DNA of 64,000 nt from JBJMQS01 sp045802605 (GCA_045802605.1 JBJMQS010000030.1:62001-126000); one strand, 5' to 3'; numbered from the stretch's first letter, positions 8,395 through 16,662 are shown. A program made the numbers and translations. The notes: generated by a model from the letters alone, not told the origin.

Positions 8395-9063
8395 ATGATT
8401 ATTGTCGTGGCAAACAGCAAGGGTGGCGTCGGCAAAAGCACCGTCGCGGTACACTTAGCCGCTTGGCTTGATTCCTTGGGACATCGGGTGGTGCTTGCTG
8501 ACTGCGACACGCAGCATTCTTCATCCGAGTGGATTCGCGAAGCTGCGCCCAATGTGCGATCCGTCAAGCTAAGTAACCCCGATGACATCCTGAACGAACT
8601 GCCGGGCCTGGAACAAGAAGCTGACTATGTCGTTGCCGACGGACCCGGCAGTAACACCGAAACCAGCCGGGCGCTTCTGCTGCGCGGCGATATGGCCATT
8701 GTCCCGTGCAAGGCCTCGATGTTGGAGGTGAGGGCGCTCGCCAAGGCTACCGACGTATTGCGGCAGGCCCAAGACATACGATCAGGTCGGCCAGACGCCG
8801 TCATCGTTCTGAGTATGGTCGGCAAAAACTATCGTTTAACCAAAGATATGAAGGACGCCGCGGCAGCCTTGAATCTGCCAATGGCCAAGACACCGCTGAT
8901 TCTTCGCCAAATCTATGCGGACGCTCCCGGACAAGGCGCGGTTGTCGCCAACATGGGAGCTCGGGGCAGCGAAGCGGCAGTCGAGGTCTCGGCGTTGTTC
9001 GAGGATATTCTTCCGTCCGCGTTGAAGCGGAGCCCGTCGAAACAAGTCGCAACAAGGAACTAG
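8395..9063 (+). CDS. parA: ParA-family partition ATPase
   Basis: A 222-residue ParA/MinD-type ATPase with the deviant Walker A box KGGVGKST at residues 9-16, a Walker A' region ending LADCDTQHSSSEW, and VVADGPGSN (Walker B-like). There is no N-terminal DNA-binding domain, which places it with the short (type Ib) partition ATPases that work with small ribbon-helix-helix adaptors. It should move plasmid copies on the nucleoid. The ATG at 8395 immediately precedes the Walker box, as usual for this class. The adaptor gene follows after three bases and repA overlaps that, so partition and replication genes form one operon. Confidence 0.93.
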   Translation: MIIVVANSKGGVGKSTVAVHLAAWLDSLGHRVVLADCDTQHSSSEWIREAAPNVRSVKLSNPDDILNELPGLEQEADYVVADGPGSNTETSRALLLRGDMAIVPCKASMLEVRALAKATDVLRQAQDIRSGRPDAVIVLSMVGKNYRLTKDMKDAAAALNLPMAKTPLILRQIYADAPGQGAVVANMGARGSEAAVEVSALFEDILPSALKRSPSKQVATRN

Positions 9064-9066
9064 GCC

Positions 9067-9366
9067 GTGAGTGAACGTCGTTCATTAGTCGAGGGTCTCA
9101 CGACTCCCGCCGATCCGAAGGTGGAGGAAGAATTCGTTTTTGGTTCCAAGAAAGCGAGGGCGCCAGCCGTCGCACAAATACAAGCGACAGCCCCTGGCAT
9201 GACCGCACGCGTACCACTGTCCGCACGCGTGCGCACCGACATTGCTGTCAGCTTGAAACGGGTATCGCTCGAACGACAGCTTGCCGGCATATACCCCAAC
9301 ACCCTCCAGGCCATCATGGAAGCCGCGCTGACCACGTGGCTCGAAGCCGAAGGCGAGGGGAGGTGA
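9067..9366 (+). CDS. Ribbon-helix-helix-like partition adaptor (ParB/ParG role)
   Basis: A 99-residue protein starting at GTG three bases after parA. The N-terminal half is flexible and charged. The C-terminal half (ARVPLSARVRTDIAVSLKR, then LAGIYPNTLQAIMEAALTTWL) has the strand-helix-helix order of ribbon-helix-helix DNA-binding proteins such as ParG. In type Ib partition such a protein binds the centromere, stimulates ParA and represses the operon. Its stop overlaps the repA start as GTGA. The role is inferred from context and from this modest structural likeness; a search would be needed to name a family. Confidence 0.7.
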   Translation: MSERRSLVEGLTTPADPKVEEEFVFGSKKARAPAVAQIQATAPGMTARVPLSARVRTDIAVSLKRVSLERQLAGIYPNTLQAIMEAALTTWLEAEGEGR

Positions 9367-10349
9367 CTGAAGCCAGCATCCTAATCACCAACCAACCATC
9401 TGAAGAGGCGAGCCAAGCCGAGGTCACGGACGCCAGCGCGGCCATGCCAACCCTAACGCGACATCAACGCAAACTCATCTTGGGCAGTTCGCAGATTGCG
9501 ACTTATCCTCCCGATCGCATTGACTTTTTGCACACGGTGCAGTGTCAATGCGGATTGCCTTACCGCGATCCTGGCAACGATATCCGCGAGTGGGACCAAC
9601 GTCAGGGACTGGCGAGCATGCGTATCGAAGCTGGCTCAGCCCTCGACCCGCACACACGAGAATTCGTCAAGCTCGGACTACCCTTTGGTGAGAAACCGCG
9701 ATTGGTGCTAATCTATCTTGCGAGCGAAGCCATTCGCACACAATCGGCGCTAGTCGATGTTGAGCATTCAATGACCGCCTTTGCCCGTTCGTTGGGGATC
9801 GCCACCAATGGACCACACTTGCGGGCGTTGAAGGATCAACTTTCGCGTTTGGCAGCGGCAACAATCCGCATGGGAATGGTCAATAACGGGCGCGCGGTCC
9901 AAATCAACACGCAGATTGTCCACGCAATGGACTTGTGGTTCCCGACCGACCCCGGCCAGAAGATGATGTGGCCATCCTCAGTTCGCTTGAGCAATGAGTA
10001 TTTCAACAGCTTAGCCAAACATGCCGTGCCCCTCGATAGTCGCGCCGTCACTATGCTCTCGTCGTCTTCGATGGCCCTTGACGCCTATGTCTGGCTATCG
10101 CAGAGGCTGCACCGGTTGGCGCCCGGAAAACCCCAGTTCATTCCTTGGACTGCCGTGCACGATCAGTTCGGGCAGGGCTTCGCCCGAGTACGGGACTTCC
10201 GTCGCCGTTTTTTGCATACGCTGGCCCAAGTGTACGCGGCCTATCCGATGGCCCATTTTGAGGCGGACCAACGCGGTCTGACGCTTTACCATAGTCGGCC
10301 GCCGGTGTTAGCGAGGAGCGTTAGTGTGCCTGGAATTTCAGGAGCTTAG
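9363..10349 (+). CDS. repA: Plasmid replication initiator, RepA family
   Basis: This 328-residue protein resembles plasmid-encoded RepA initiators (the PF04796-type family, from memory). Recognisable stretches are LTRHQRKLI, FVKLGLPFGEKPRLVLIYLASEA near the middle, LRALKDQLSRLAAATIRMG, and WPSSVRLSNEYFNSL, followed by ALDAYVWLSQRLH and FRRRFLHTLAQVYAAYP, which make winged-helix segments. The GTG at 9363 overlaps the previous stop by four bases and is preceded by a GAGGGGAG binding site; a GTG at 9336 is less likely. The product should bind the iterons directly downstream (10354-10596) and open the origin. This is strong evidence that a plasmid replicon is, or was, present. Confidence 0.88.
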   Translation: MTEASILITNQPSEEASQAEVTDASAAMPTLTRHQRKLILGSSQIATYPPDRIDFLHTVQCQCGLPYRDPGNDIREWDQRQGLASMRIEAGSALDPHTREFVKLGLPFGEKPRLVLIYLASEAIRTQSALVDVEHSMTAFARSLGIATNGPHLRALKDQLSRLAAATIRMGMVNNGRAVQINTQIVHAMDLWFPTDPGQKMMWPSSVRLSNEYFNSLAKHAVPLDSRAVTMLSSSSMALDAYVWLSQRLHRLAPGKPQFIPWTAVHDQFGQGFARVRDFRRRFLHTLAQVYAAYPMAHFEADQRGLTLYHSRPPVLARSVSVPGISGA

Positions 10350-10353
10350 AGCC

Positions 10354-10652
10354 CCACGTACACTTGGTCGCGCAGGGATCGATGAGGTGAGGGGGGCTTG
10401 TGGAAAACGCCAAGCGGCCATTTGCATGTCTTGATTAATTCTCTTGGCGGATCAACCAGTTACGCCCCCGGCACGCCGGCAGCAGAATTCTAGGATTTGC
10501 GATCTATCCACATACACATGGTCGCGCGATTCACGTTCACTTGGTCGCGCTTAAATGCTAGCAGTTCCGCGAACTCCACGTACAGTTAGTCGCACAAACC
10601 TATATAGACCTATAAATACTTCCTATAAGCAATGACCCTCGAATGTGGATAA
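10354..10652 (+). other. Iteron-type plasmid origin of replication (oriV)
   Basis: Four 21-bp iterons with consensus CCACGTACACTTGGTCGCGC lie at 10354-10374, 10508-10528, 10531-10551 and 10576-10596. Start-to-start distances are 154, 23 and 45 bp, close to multiples of 22-23 bp, so they face one side of the helix. DnaA-box-like sites occur at 10399 (TGTGGAAAA), 10504 (CTATCCACA) and 10644 (TGTGGATAA, a perfect box). Between the last iteron and that box is an AT-rich stretch (10600-10628) suited to strand opening. The position just after repA is classic for iteron plasmids. Confidence 0.88.
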
Positions 10653-10679
10653 CGCCTTATCGAGGTCAGCAGAAGCAAT

Positions 10680-11009
10680 TTGCTTGCAGGGCACCCGTTA
10701 GACCTGTTATCCATTCCAGACCACTCCACGGTCTTCTTTAGGGCAAAGACACAGGGACTGCCATTGCGATACACTCGGAACATCAAACCGCGTTCTTATC
10801 TGCCGTCCGATCCGATGGGAGACCTCTACAACGTCGGCCGCACGGGCGAGCATTTTACCCGAGACCTGCATCCGGACTTTCATCTCCTCTTCAAGGCCGT
10901 GACGGGGGTCGGCTTGATGTATTTCGGCGCGCGGCAATTAACAGGAGCTTGGACTTCACTGATGCAGCGGCTGGCCGAGCATGAACGTTGTGGCGTTGGA
11001 CGCTTTTGA
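10680..11009 (+). CDS. Possible hypothetical protein after oriV
   Basis: A frame of 109 codons opens with TTG at 10680. It includes DHSTVFFRAKTQG, DLYNVGRTGEHFTRDLHPDFHLLF and YFGARQLTGAWTSLMQRLAEHE. Codon use is reasonable in the second half, but there is no clear binding site and no family I recognise. It may start later (ATG at 10815) or be a fragment. Treat as weak. Confidence 0.35.
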   Translation: MLAGHPLDLLSIPDHSTVFFRAKTQGLPLRYTRNIKPRSYLPSDPMGDLYNVGRTGEHFTRDLHPDFHLLFKAVTGVGLMYFGARQLTGAWTSLMQRLAEHERCGVGRF

Positions 11010-11042
11010 AAAGAGCAAAATGGATTGCTATCCGATTGGCAA

Positions 11043-11134
11043 TCGCCGCCTTGAAACTTCCGCGCCGCCCAAGTCACGTCCGTGAGACCTGGGACCCCCG
11101 TCCCAAAAGTTTGGGCGATGGTACGCGGCGGCGG
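11043..11134 (+). repeat. Nested-hairpin repeat, copy A
   Basis: About 90 bp closely matching copy B (16438-16527) and more distantly copy C (28520-28615). The layout is CGCCGCC ... GCCGCCCAAG ... GGGACCC ... TTTGGGCGATGG ... CGGCGGCG: outer CGCCGCC pairs with GGCGGCG and inner GCCCAA pairs with TTGGGC. It lies just past the end of a decayed ATPase gene. Possible nature: small non-autonomous element or structured RNA. Confidence 0.7.
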
Positions 11135-11224
11135 GTTAAACGGCGAATGAGCAATAATCTAAGATCGCCCAGCCAAGAAACTGGCAGCGTTCAACATCCC
11201 GGCACCCAAATCAAAGTCTGAACT

Positions 11225-11710
11225 CTTTCTATCTTGTCAATCCATCATGCCGGCGCGCCTCAGCAGCTAGTTCCTTATGGTGGCGCGGCACCTGGCCCAG
11301 ATGCGGTGGTCGTCGTTGCCCTCGACCAAAGCAGCAGGACGCCAAAGAGCGGCCCCATCAGGACGTGTCCGCCAACGCGCATCGCGACGTCCTTCAAAAT
11401 GTCATTGAAGGGCTTCGCGGAGAACTCCATTTTAGACCTGTCAACATAGACAACGCTGGTCGCGGCGCCTCCCAAACTGACCCGGGGCTGCGAGCAAGGT
11501 CCTGCTGTGAGCCGCGAGGACGACCTGCAGTTTATAGGCTGTTGCAGCTTGTATGAGGAAATCCGCGAAACGAGTCTAGAGGTCCGGATGGATATGAACG
11601 TCGGGTTCGTCGACGTGTACAAAGGTGGTTCGGATATCTATCGTAAGGGATTCCTTCTGGTATAGGCTCCGGTAGTAGATGCGGCGTTCCCCCTCTGAAT
11701 AGAATGACTT
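11225..11710 (-). pseudogene. Relic of an OLD-like AAA ATPase with TOPRIM motif
   Basis: Reading the minus strand in successive frames recovers an ordered ATPase sequence. FYSEGERRIYYRSLYQKE leads to VHVDEPDVHIHPDL (the D-loop/Walker B region of AAA/OLD proteins), then an in-frame TAG, then TRFADFLIQAATAYKLQVV and AAHSRTLLAA (the usual THS switch, here decayed). A frame change gives SVVYVDRSK and ILKDVAMRVGGHVLMGPLFGV, and another gives LVEGNDDHRIW, a TOPRIM-like E-G-x-D-D. At least two frameshifts and a stop show it is dead. Its 5' end stops where the alpha/beta hydrolase gene begins, so most of the ATPase is lost. OLD-like proteins often serve in phage defence. Confidence 0.7.
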
Positions 11711-11727
11711 CTCACTGGAGGTTGCTC

Positions 11728-12969
11728 ATGCGGCGCATCGCGAGTCGAATTTTTGCAATTGTGAAACAGCACAAATTTCCCTCTCTGCTAATCATCTTGA
11801 TGATAGCGGGAGGCGTTTGGGCAATTTGGCCGGTAAATTACTCAGAGGCGCCAAGCTTAGACGGCGAAGGCATCTATTTCATGGGGGGAAGCCAAAATCC
11901 AAACCGACGTGGAGACGTAATTTTTGTGCATGGGTTAAATGGCAACTACCGCACAACCTGGAAATCTAACGAAACCGGGTTTTCGTGGCCAGAAGAACTA
12001 GCGCGTGAAATCCCCGACGTCGGTGTCTGGTCATTTTCCTATGATTCGGCGGCAAGTGATTGGCTCGGGGCAGCCATGCCAATTGTCGATCGCTCTAAGA
12101 ATTTCTTAAGCCAAATAGTTGCTGAGAAGTTGGGCCGAGGTAACACCATTTTCGTCGTTCACAGTTTAGGTGGCTTAGTGGTCAAGCAAGCGTTGATGCA
12201 CGCAATCACGTTGAGAAACGACGACTTTGAAGAAATCGCTGACAATACGAAGGCGGTCATATTCCTCGGCACCCCTCATACCGGCTCAGGGGTCTCGAAT
12301 TTCATGCAAGCGGTTTCGTTTGGCCTTCGTCTAAGCGTGAACACGGAAGAGCTTGGTCGTAATGAAGCCCCTTTAAGAGATCTCAATGTGCTATACCGAA
12401 ATAACATCCCCGATTTAGGAATCATGAATTACGGTTTTTTCGAAACCAAGAAGATTGGTTTTCTTTGGTGGAGTCAGTTCGTTGTTGACCAAGGCAGTGC
12501 TGACCCGGGCATCAATAATGTAACACCGATTGGGATTTCCGCTAATCATTTCACCATTTGCAAACCGAAGTCGAGCAAGGACCTCGCTTATGCTTCGGTA
12601 CGAGACATAGTAAATGGTAAGATCTCACCAAATCCGCCGCGTTTCGATATTTCGTTTGAGGATTTCGTTTCCAAGTTCAACGAAGTGCGTGACGATCCTG
12701 AGGCCATGCGTATGTTCGTCGATCAACATGTCGGTCAAAAAGTAACGTGGAAAGCCACAATTCAGAATGTAAATCCGGGCGGCAAACAGCCGTCGCTGAC
12801 AATCTCAACACGAAGTGGAACAGTTCAGCGAGACTTTGTCACGGCAGTATTTTCGCGATTGAGGTACCCTGGACTCGCCATTGGTTCACCGGTCACAATC
12901 GAGGGAGCAATCGGCAAGGCAACAGACGACTTGGGAGTTGTCATTATCGATTGCCGGCTAGCGAAATGA
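11728..12969 (+). CDS. Membrane-anchored alpha/beta hydrolase with C-terminal OB-like domain
   Basis: A 413-residue protein with one N-terminal membrane anchor (FPSLLIILMIAGGVWAIW). The alpha/beta-hydrolase core follows: VIFVHGLNGNYRTTW (oxyanion region), VWSFSYDS, and the nucleophile elbow VVHSLGG with S146, then FLGTPHTGS. This order matches SERAC1/PGAP1-like lipid esterases. The last 100 or so residues (GQKVTWKATIQNV, VTIEGAIGKATDDLGVVIIDC) look like an OB-fold. GGAGG seven bases before the ATG at 11728 decides the start over an ATG at 11704. The active site probably faces outside the membrane. Substrate unknown. It is a single gene between relics. Confidence 0.82.
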   Translation: MRRIASRIFAIVKQHKFPSLLIILMIAGGVWAIWPVNYSEAPSLDGEGIYFMGGSQNPNRRGDVIFVHGLNGNYRTTWKSNETGFSWPEELAREIPDVGVWSFSYDSAASDWLGAAMPIVDRSKNFLSQIVAEKLGRGNTIFVVHSLGGLVVKQALMHAITLRNDDFEEIADNTKAVIFLGTPHTGSGVSNFMQAVSFGLRLSVNTEELGRNEAPLRDLNVLYRNNIPDLGIMNYGFFETKKIGFLWWSQFVVDQGSADPGINNVTPIGISANHFTICKPKSSKDLAYASVRDIVNGKISPNPPRFDISFEDFVSKFNEVRDDPEAMRMFVDQHVGQKVTWKATIQNVNPGGKQPSLTISTRSGTVQRDFVTAVFSRLRYPGLAIGSPVTIEGAIGKATDDLGVVIIDCRLAK

Positions 12970-13022
12970 GCCGCCTCGCCTGGCTGGAAATGCGGCTTTT
13001 TAATAAACGACATGCGAACAAC

Positions 13023-13304
13023 TTACTTGGTATCAGAAGTCGTCGGCATACCCAAGCGCTCCTTGATTTTGTCGATCTCTTTTTGATGAGATCGAAGCGC
13101 ATTTTTTAATTTGTCGATTTCCCCAGGTTCAATTGTTGCCTGTGTACAATAAGTTGCGTCATTACAACAAGCGGGGGGACAGTAATTTGGCTCGCAGATA
13201 CTTCGTCCAAAGAATCGTCCCCGAGGGCCACATGCGTGTGCCGAATGAGCATCAACACTAGTCCATAAAGTAACGAGAAATAGGGCGAACACGTATCGTC
13301 GCAT
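13023..13304 (-). CDS. Small exported cysteine-rich protein with coiled-coil tail
   Basis: A 93-residue protein with a signal peptide (MRRYVFALFLVTLWTSVDAHSAHA). A compact cysteine cluster follows (ACGPRG, ICEPNYCPPACC, YCTQ; seven cysteines), then a charged helix (DKLKNALRSHQKEIDKIKERLG) likely to form a coiled coil. The cysteines suggest disulfides outside the cytoplasm. No family recognised. It is convergent with the upstream hydrolase. It resembles in plan, not in sequence, the ten-cysteine exported protein at 23984. Confidence 0.7.
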   Translation of the reverse strand: MRRYVFALFLVTLWTSVDAHSAHACGPRGRFFGRSICEPNYCPPACCNDATYCTQATIEPGEIDKLKNALRSHQKEIDKIKERLGMPTTSDTK

Positions 13305-13715
13305 AGGGCGACCTCCATACTAAAGTGATCGGAATACTGATAAACAGCTTAGACCAATTTCTCGATCCTGTGATCTTTGTACTGGCCTTTCATCGAGAGA
13401 TTCGGGGAATCCAATCCGATTATGAGGGAAATACGGGTTTGTTGGCTTGTTGCCGGGCGACGTGCAACTGACCAGGGTGGGGATATCTCGTCGTCGGCTA
13501 ACTGCACAATGAGATGTGGATGTCGGCCTAACCCCTCATTAAGTATCTACTTCAATGGCCGCAAGGAAAACGGCTCGAAAATCTCCCGTGCCTACAACCG
13601 CACTCTAAGAAGGCTCTCGCTACCGGTCGTCGGCGGACCACCGTTCCTCGTGAAATCTCCGTTCTCGCAATTTTATTGGCAAGACTAAGATACCCTGAAA
13701 CAGGGCCGACGAATG
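13305..13715. other. Gene-free stretch
   Basis: I see no convincing gene or repeat. A plus-strand frame at 13377-13688 lacks coding character. Confidence 0.4.
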
Positions 13716-13922
13716 TTATTTCGCGGCGTCAGACTTCCATTCCTTCCGGCCAAAATTGACGGGCAATTCGATATTGTGTGCGCGAGCGAGTTCTCGGTAT
13801 CGCTCGAAGTCGTTTAGAACTGTGATTCCAACTTCGAGTACATCGCTCGCTCCTGCGTTGGATTTTGTCCTGGACTGACCATTTGGCTTCGAATCGGGTT
13901 CGCTGGTCAGCCTGAAGACATT
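13716..13922 (-). pseudogene. Unrecognised C-terminal gene fragment
   Basis: The minus strand is open for 68 codons without a usable start codon. It reads GASDVLEVGITVLNDFERYRE, then LARAHNIELPVNFGRKEW and ends SDAAK. The composition looks like genuine protein, so it is probably the tail of a lost gene. Upstream lies a stop (13923-13925) and then transposase debris. Family unknown. Confidence 0.35.
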
Positions 13923-13958
13923 TTACGCGCTTTGTGCATAGGCACTATGTCCGCCTTG

Positions 13959-14252
13959 CTAGATTCCGGCCAACTCCGCTTCCACGTCCAACTCAAGCTG
14001 CGACTTGATAACGCAGCATAAATTGCAGATGAATTTGCAGAGCGATTCGTTAACTATGCTCACGCGATCGCGGCTGCACAGATGGCTACCAAATTTCCAC
14101 TTTACCGCGCTAAATGTGCTTTGGACATTCAACCGCTTGTGGTAGCGATTCAGAAATTCCTCGCTGTGGTACTCGATGCGCATCTTCGCGCCTGATCCAC
14201 AAAAAAACATTCTTGAGGATATTTCTTGACTTTGTGCTAACAGCTCTGACAA
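13959..14252 (-). pseudogene. C-terminal relic of a DDE transposase
   Basis: The frame contains YHKRLNVQSTFSAVKWKFG, then DRVSIVNESLCKFICN and CCVIKSQLEL. This matches the tail of IS4/IS5-type DDE transposases, where H-x-R-x-N-V-E-S-T-F-S-x-I-K-x-K-F-G precedes VNE-x-L-C-K-x-x-C-H-N-L-C. The catalytic glutamate position (E of N-V-E-S) is replaced by Q, and the N-terminal two thirds are missing. It marks an old insertion in this decayed region. Confidence 0.7.
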
Positions 14253-14300
14253 TGACCCCCGTCACCGAATGATTGGACCTCTGAGCCCAGAGAGCCGCCC

Positions 14301-14600
14301 ATGGTTCGCAGTCGCCCCCACGTGGTGCACATCGTTTGCGGCGCCATTTTGGTCGCCGCCGCTACTCTCAAGATCTATCGCCGCATCATCCGCGTCGCTC
14401 AGGTGCGGGATGTGACCCTGCCGCGCCACTTTGTAGCGTTCATGACGCACGTTGAAGTGGTCCTAGAGAAATGCCTGATCTCGAGCCTTCGCCGGCCAGC
14501 GCGTCGCTTGCGGCGATCGCGCTGTTTGTATTGGTCGCCATAGATGGCAATGGCTGCCAACACGACCGTTGCCGTCAAGCTGGCACGAACGCACTAGTGC
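14301..14600 (+). pseudogene. Frameshifted relic of a MauE-like membrane protein
   Basis: The first 60 codons are a diverged copy of the start of the gene at 24451-25281: both begin MVRSRP, share HI-x-CGA-x-LVAAA-x-LKI, and continue V-RDVTLP. After about residue 58 the match moves to another frame (ASLAAIALFVLVAI against GAWLATTALFGVFAI), and then decays. It therefore derives from the same family as the 24.5-kb gene. The preserved start also supports the ATG at 25281 for the intact copy. A further short open tail (14601-14692, reading SPDEDFSPSLREELTDYARW) follows, of unknown origin. Confidence 0.75.
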
Positions 14601-14745
14601 ACGGCAGGCTCACTCGCCAGATGAGGACTTCTCACCAAGCCTACGCGAGGAGTTAACCGATTACGCACGATGGCAGCTTCTGGAATACCTGAGATCAAGG
14701 TGACCAAAGGGGCACCTTAATCCACTCAAACGGGGAGATTTCTCA

Positions 14746-15843
14746 ATGGCACGGGTTCGAAAGAGTCAGTCGCAAAAGACGGCAAAAAACAAACCGGTTC
14801 TTAAGCCTTTCTGCAAGAATTTACCCCGTCCCGTCCCGCAGCTTCACCCAACTGTGACTGCCGACCCACGTCGAGCTGCGGCAATCCTCTCTACGCGATC
14901 AAAATGGCTGAATGGAACCGTTCTGCATTTTTGCTTTTTTGGTGGAGGTTCACACTTCGCCGTTCCAAATGTCCAGGCGAATGCGATCCGTAACGCTTTT
15001 GCCACCTGGACAGATGTAGGTATCGGACTCAAGTTTCAGGAGGTCAGTCAGTTGAGCGAGGCAGAAGTCCGTATCGGCTACTCGACCGCCGATGGAAGCT
15101 CTGCTTCGGCCGTTGGCCGAGAAGTGTTGGATGTGCCCCTGAATGAGCCGACAACAGTGTACGGCTGGGATTTAACAACACCATATGGCAGGGGCACCGC
15201 GCTTCACGAGCTCGGACACGTGCTCGGTATGGAGCACGAGCACCAAAACCCTTTCGCTGGTATCAAATGGCATGAGCAGGCCGTTTACGACTCGCTCGGC
15301 AAGCCTCCCAATAATTGGGACCACGCCACGACGTTTCACAATATTTTGGAGAAATTGACACCGCAACAGGTCCAAGGTTCAGCCTGGGATCCCGATTCCA
15401 TCATGGAATACGAGTTTGAACCTGGTCTCATTGATGAGCCAGAAACCTACGACATCAACGGCCTCACGCCGCCAGGGACGCTTTCGGCCGCGGACAAACA
15501 ATGGGCAAAGAAGTGGTATCCGCCGATGGCAGCGGCGGTGACCACGCTTCAGCCATTCCAAGCAGCATCTGTTGAGCTCGCTGCTGGCCAACAAGTCGAT
15601 TTTTCCATCAAGCCCACGGAATCGCGGAAGTACAGAATCGAAACCAAGGGCGCTATGGACACACTGCTTGTTCTATTTGAAGACATCAACGGCGAGCCGC
15701 GATATCTGGCCGGTGACGATGACAGTGGAGAAGACCGGAATGCTTCCATCGTCTACAAGCTCTTTAGCGGCCGCAGTTATTTCGCGAGACTACGTCTCTA
15801 CTATCCAGGCCAGTCGAGCAAGACCTCGCTTATGGTTTGGTAG
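14746..15843 (+). CDS. Astacin/metzincin-type zinc protease
   Basis: A 365-residue protein with the extended zinc motif HELGHVLGMEH at residues 154-164 (H154, E155, H158, H164), followed by EHQNP, which is the astacin-style HExxHxxGxxHE pattern. The Met-turn is SIMEY with M220. The substrate-side region (NAIRNAFATWTDVGIGLKF) is the usual helix before the zinc site in peptidases of families M10/M12. The C-terminal 110 residues (VELAAGQQVDFSI, YRIETKGAMDTLLVLFED, DDDSGEDRNA) look like a pre-peptidase C-terminal (PPC) domain. The N-terminus is basic with no signal peptide, which is odd for a PPC protease. GGGGAG precedes the ATG. Confidence 0.85.
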   Translation: MARVRKSQSQKTAKNKPVLKPFCKNLPRPVPQLHPTVTADPRRAAAILSTRSKWLNGTVLHFCFFGGGSHFAVPNVQANAIRNAFATWTDVGIGLKFQEVSQLSEAEVRIGYSTADGSSASAVGREVLDVPLNEPTTVYGWDLTTPYGRGTALHELGHVLGMEHEHQNPFAGIKWHEQAVYDSLGKPPNNWDHATTFHNILEKLTPQQVQGSAWDPDSIMEYEFEPGLIDEPETYDINGLTPPGTLSAADKQWAKKWYPPMAAAVTTLQPFQAASVELAAGQQVDFSIKPTESRKYRIETKGAMDTLLVLFEDINGEPRYLAGDDDSGEDRNASIVYKLFSGRSYFARLRLYYPGQSSKTSLMVW

Positions 15844-15998
15844 CCATCTCCTCTCCATCGAGGTGAATGCGGCAGGCGATCAATTCGCCTTGGCCTGACG
15901 AAGTCTAGCTTAGCGGACAAACAGACTGGGAGCCGCATCGATGGTTAATTGACACTCGATGGGCGACATCTCAGTAAAACCGTACGGGGTATTTTTCC

Positions 15999-16428
15999 AT
16001 GGCCAAACAAAAAGAGATTCTCGTAGACAATCCGCCCGAGGATGATGACACCAAGAGTGACATTCTCGCTTTTGCTCAAGATATCCAAGACCAGTTTGCG
16101 TTCTCGCTTACACCTCCGAGAAGCACTGCGTTATTTTCGCGGACACTATTATCTCGGTATTCCTTTGGTCATTGTCACCGCAATGGCTGGTATTTCTTCG
16201 ATCAACTCGAGTCAATCTGCCTCCTGGTTTACGACGTCAGTAATCGCCACTGCTTCGATTGATGCCGCCATTCTCGCTCCCCTTCAAACTTTCCTTAATC
16301 TCTCTGAGCGAGGATTAAAATACCATGCAGCGGCTGTTGGCTATTGCAGCAACTTGCAGCACTCAATCGCTGGCCGGGAGTCCATTTCGAGAGACCTTGG
16401 TTATTGCGGCGGATTGCATTTCGTCTAA
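15999..16428 (+). pseudogene. Frameshifted SLATT-domain effector gene
   Basis: It starts MAKQKEILVDNPPEDDD in one frame, and near 16115-16120 the meaningful sequence passes to the next frame: REALRYFRGHYYLGIPLVIV, TAMAGISSI, then LAPLQTFLNLSERGLKYHAAA. These are the hallmarks of SLATT proteins, two-helix membrane effectors paired with nucleotide-sensing defence genes (SMODS, SLOG). The rest of the domain ends early. One frameshift and a short C-terminus indicate a dead gene. No cyclase or SLOG partner is visible nearby. It is another sign that this region once held defence genes. Confidence 0.75.
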
Positions 16429-16437
16429 ACGGATTTT

Positions 16438-16527
16438 CGCCGCCTCGAAACTTTTCCGTCGCCCAAACCACATCCGTGTCGCTTAGGAACCCGTCGCAAA
16501 AGTTTGGGCGATGGGTCGGCGGCGGCG
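16438..16527 (+). repeat. Nested-hairpin repeat, copy B
   Basis: It matches copy A over about 90 bp. Outer arms are CGCCGCC (5') and GGCGGCG (3'). Inner arms are CCGTCGCCCAAAC (16456-16468) and GTTTGGGCGATGG (16502-16514), 13 bp with a single G-T mismatch. It directly follows the SLATT relic, as copy A follows the ATPase relic. Confidence 0.72.
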
Positions 16528-16662
16528 AAGGAAACTAAGTACGAAGCCTGACGGTGGGAGCCATACAACGCATGAATCCGTTTATGACTTCGATAAAGCC
16601 CGTTAGCACACCCTTAAGACCTTCCCCTTTCAGGCTCCGGCCCGCAGAGGCGTTTTTGCGTT

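Noticed and set aside
11043..16527. Integron attC sites at repeat copies A and B
   Set aside because: The inner arms end in CCCAAAC / GTTTGGGC, which breaks the GTTRRRY core, the outer arms are GC blocks, and no integrase is present.
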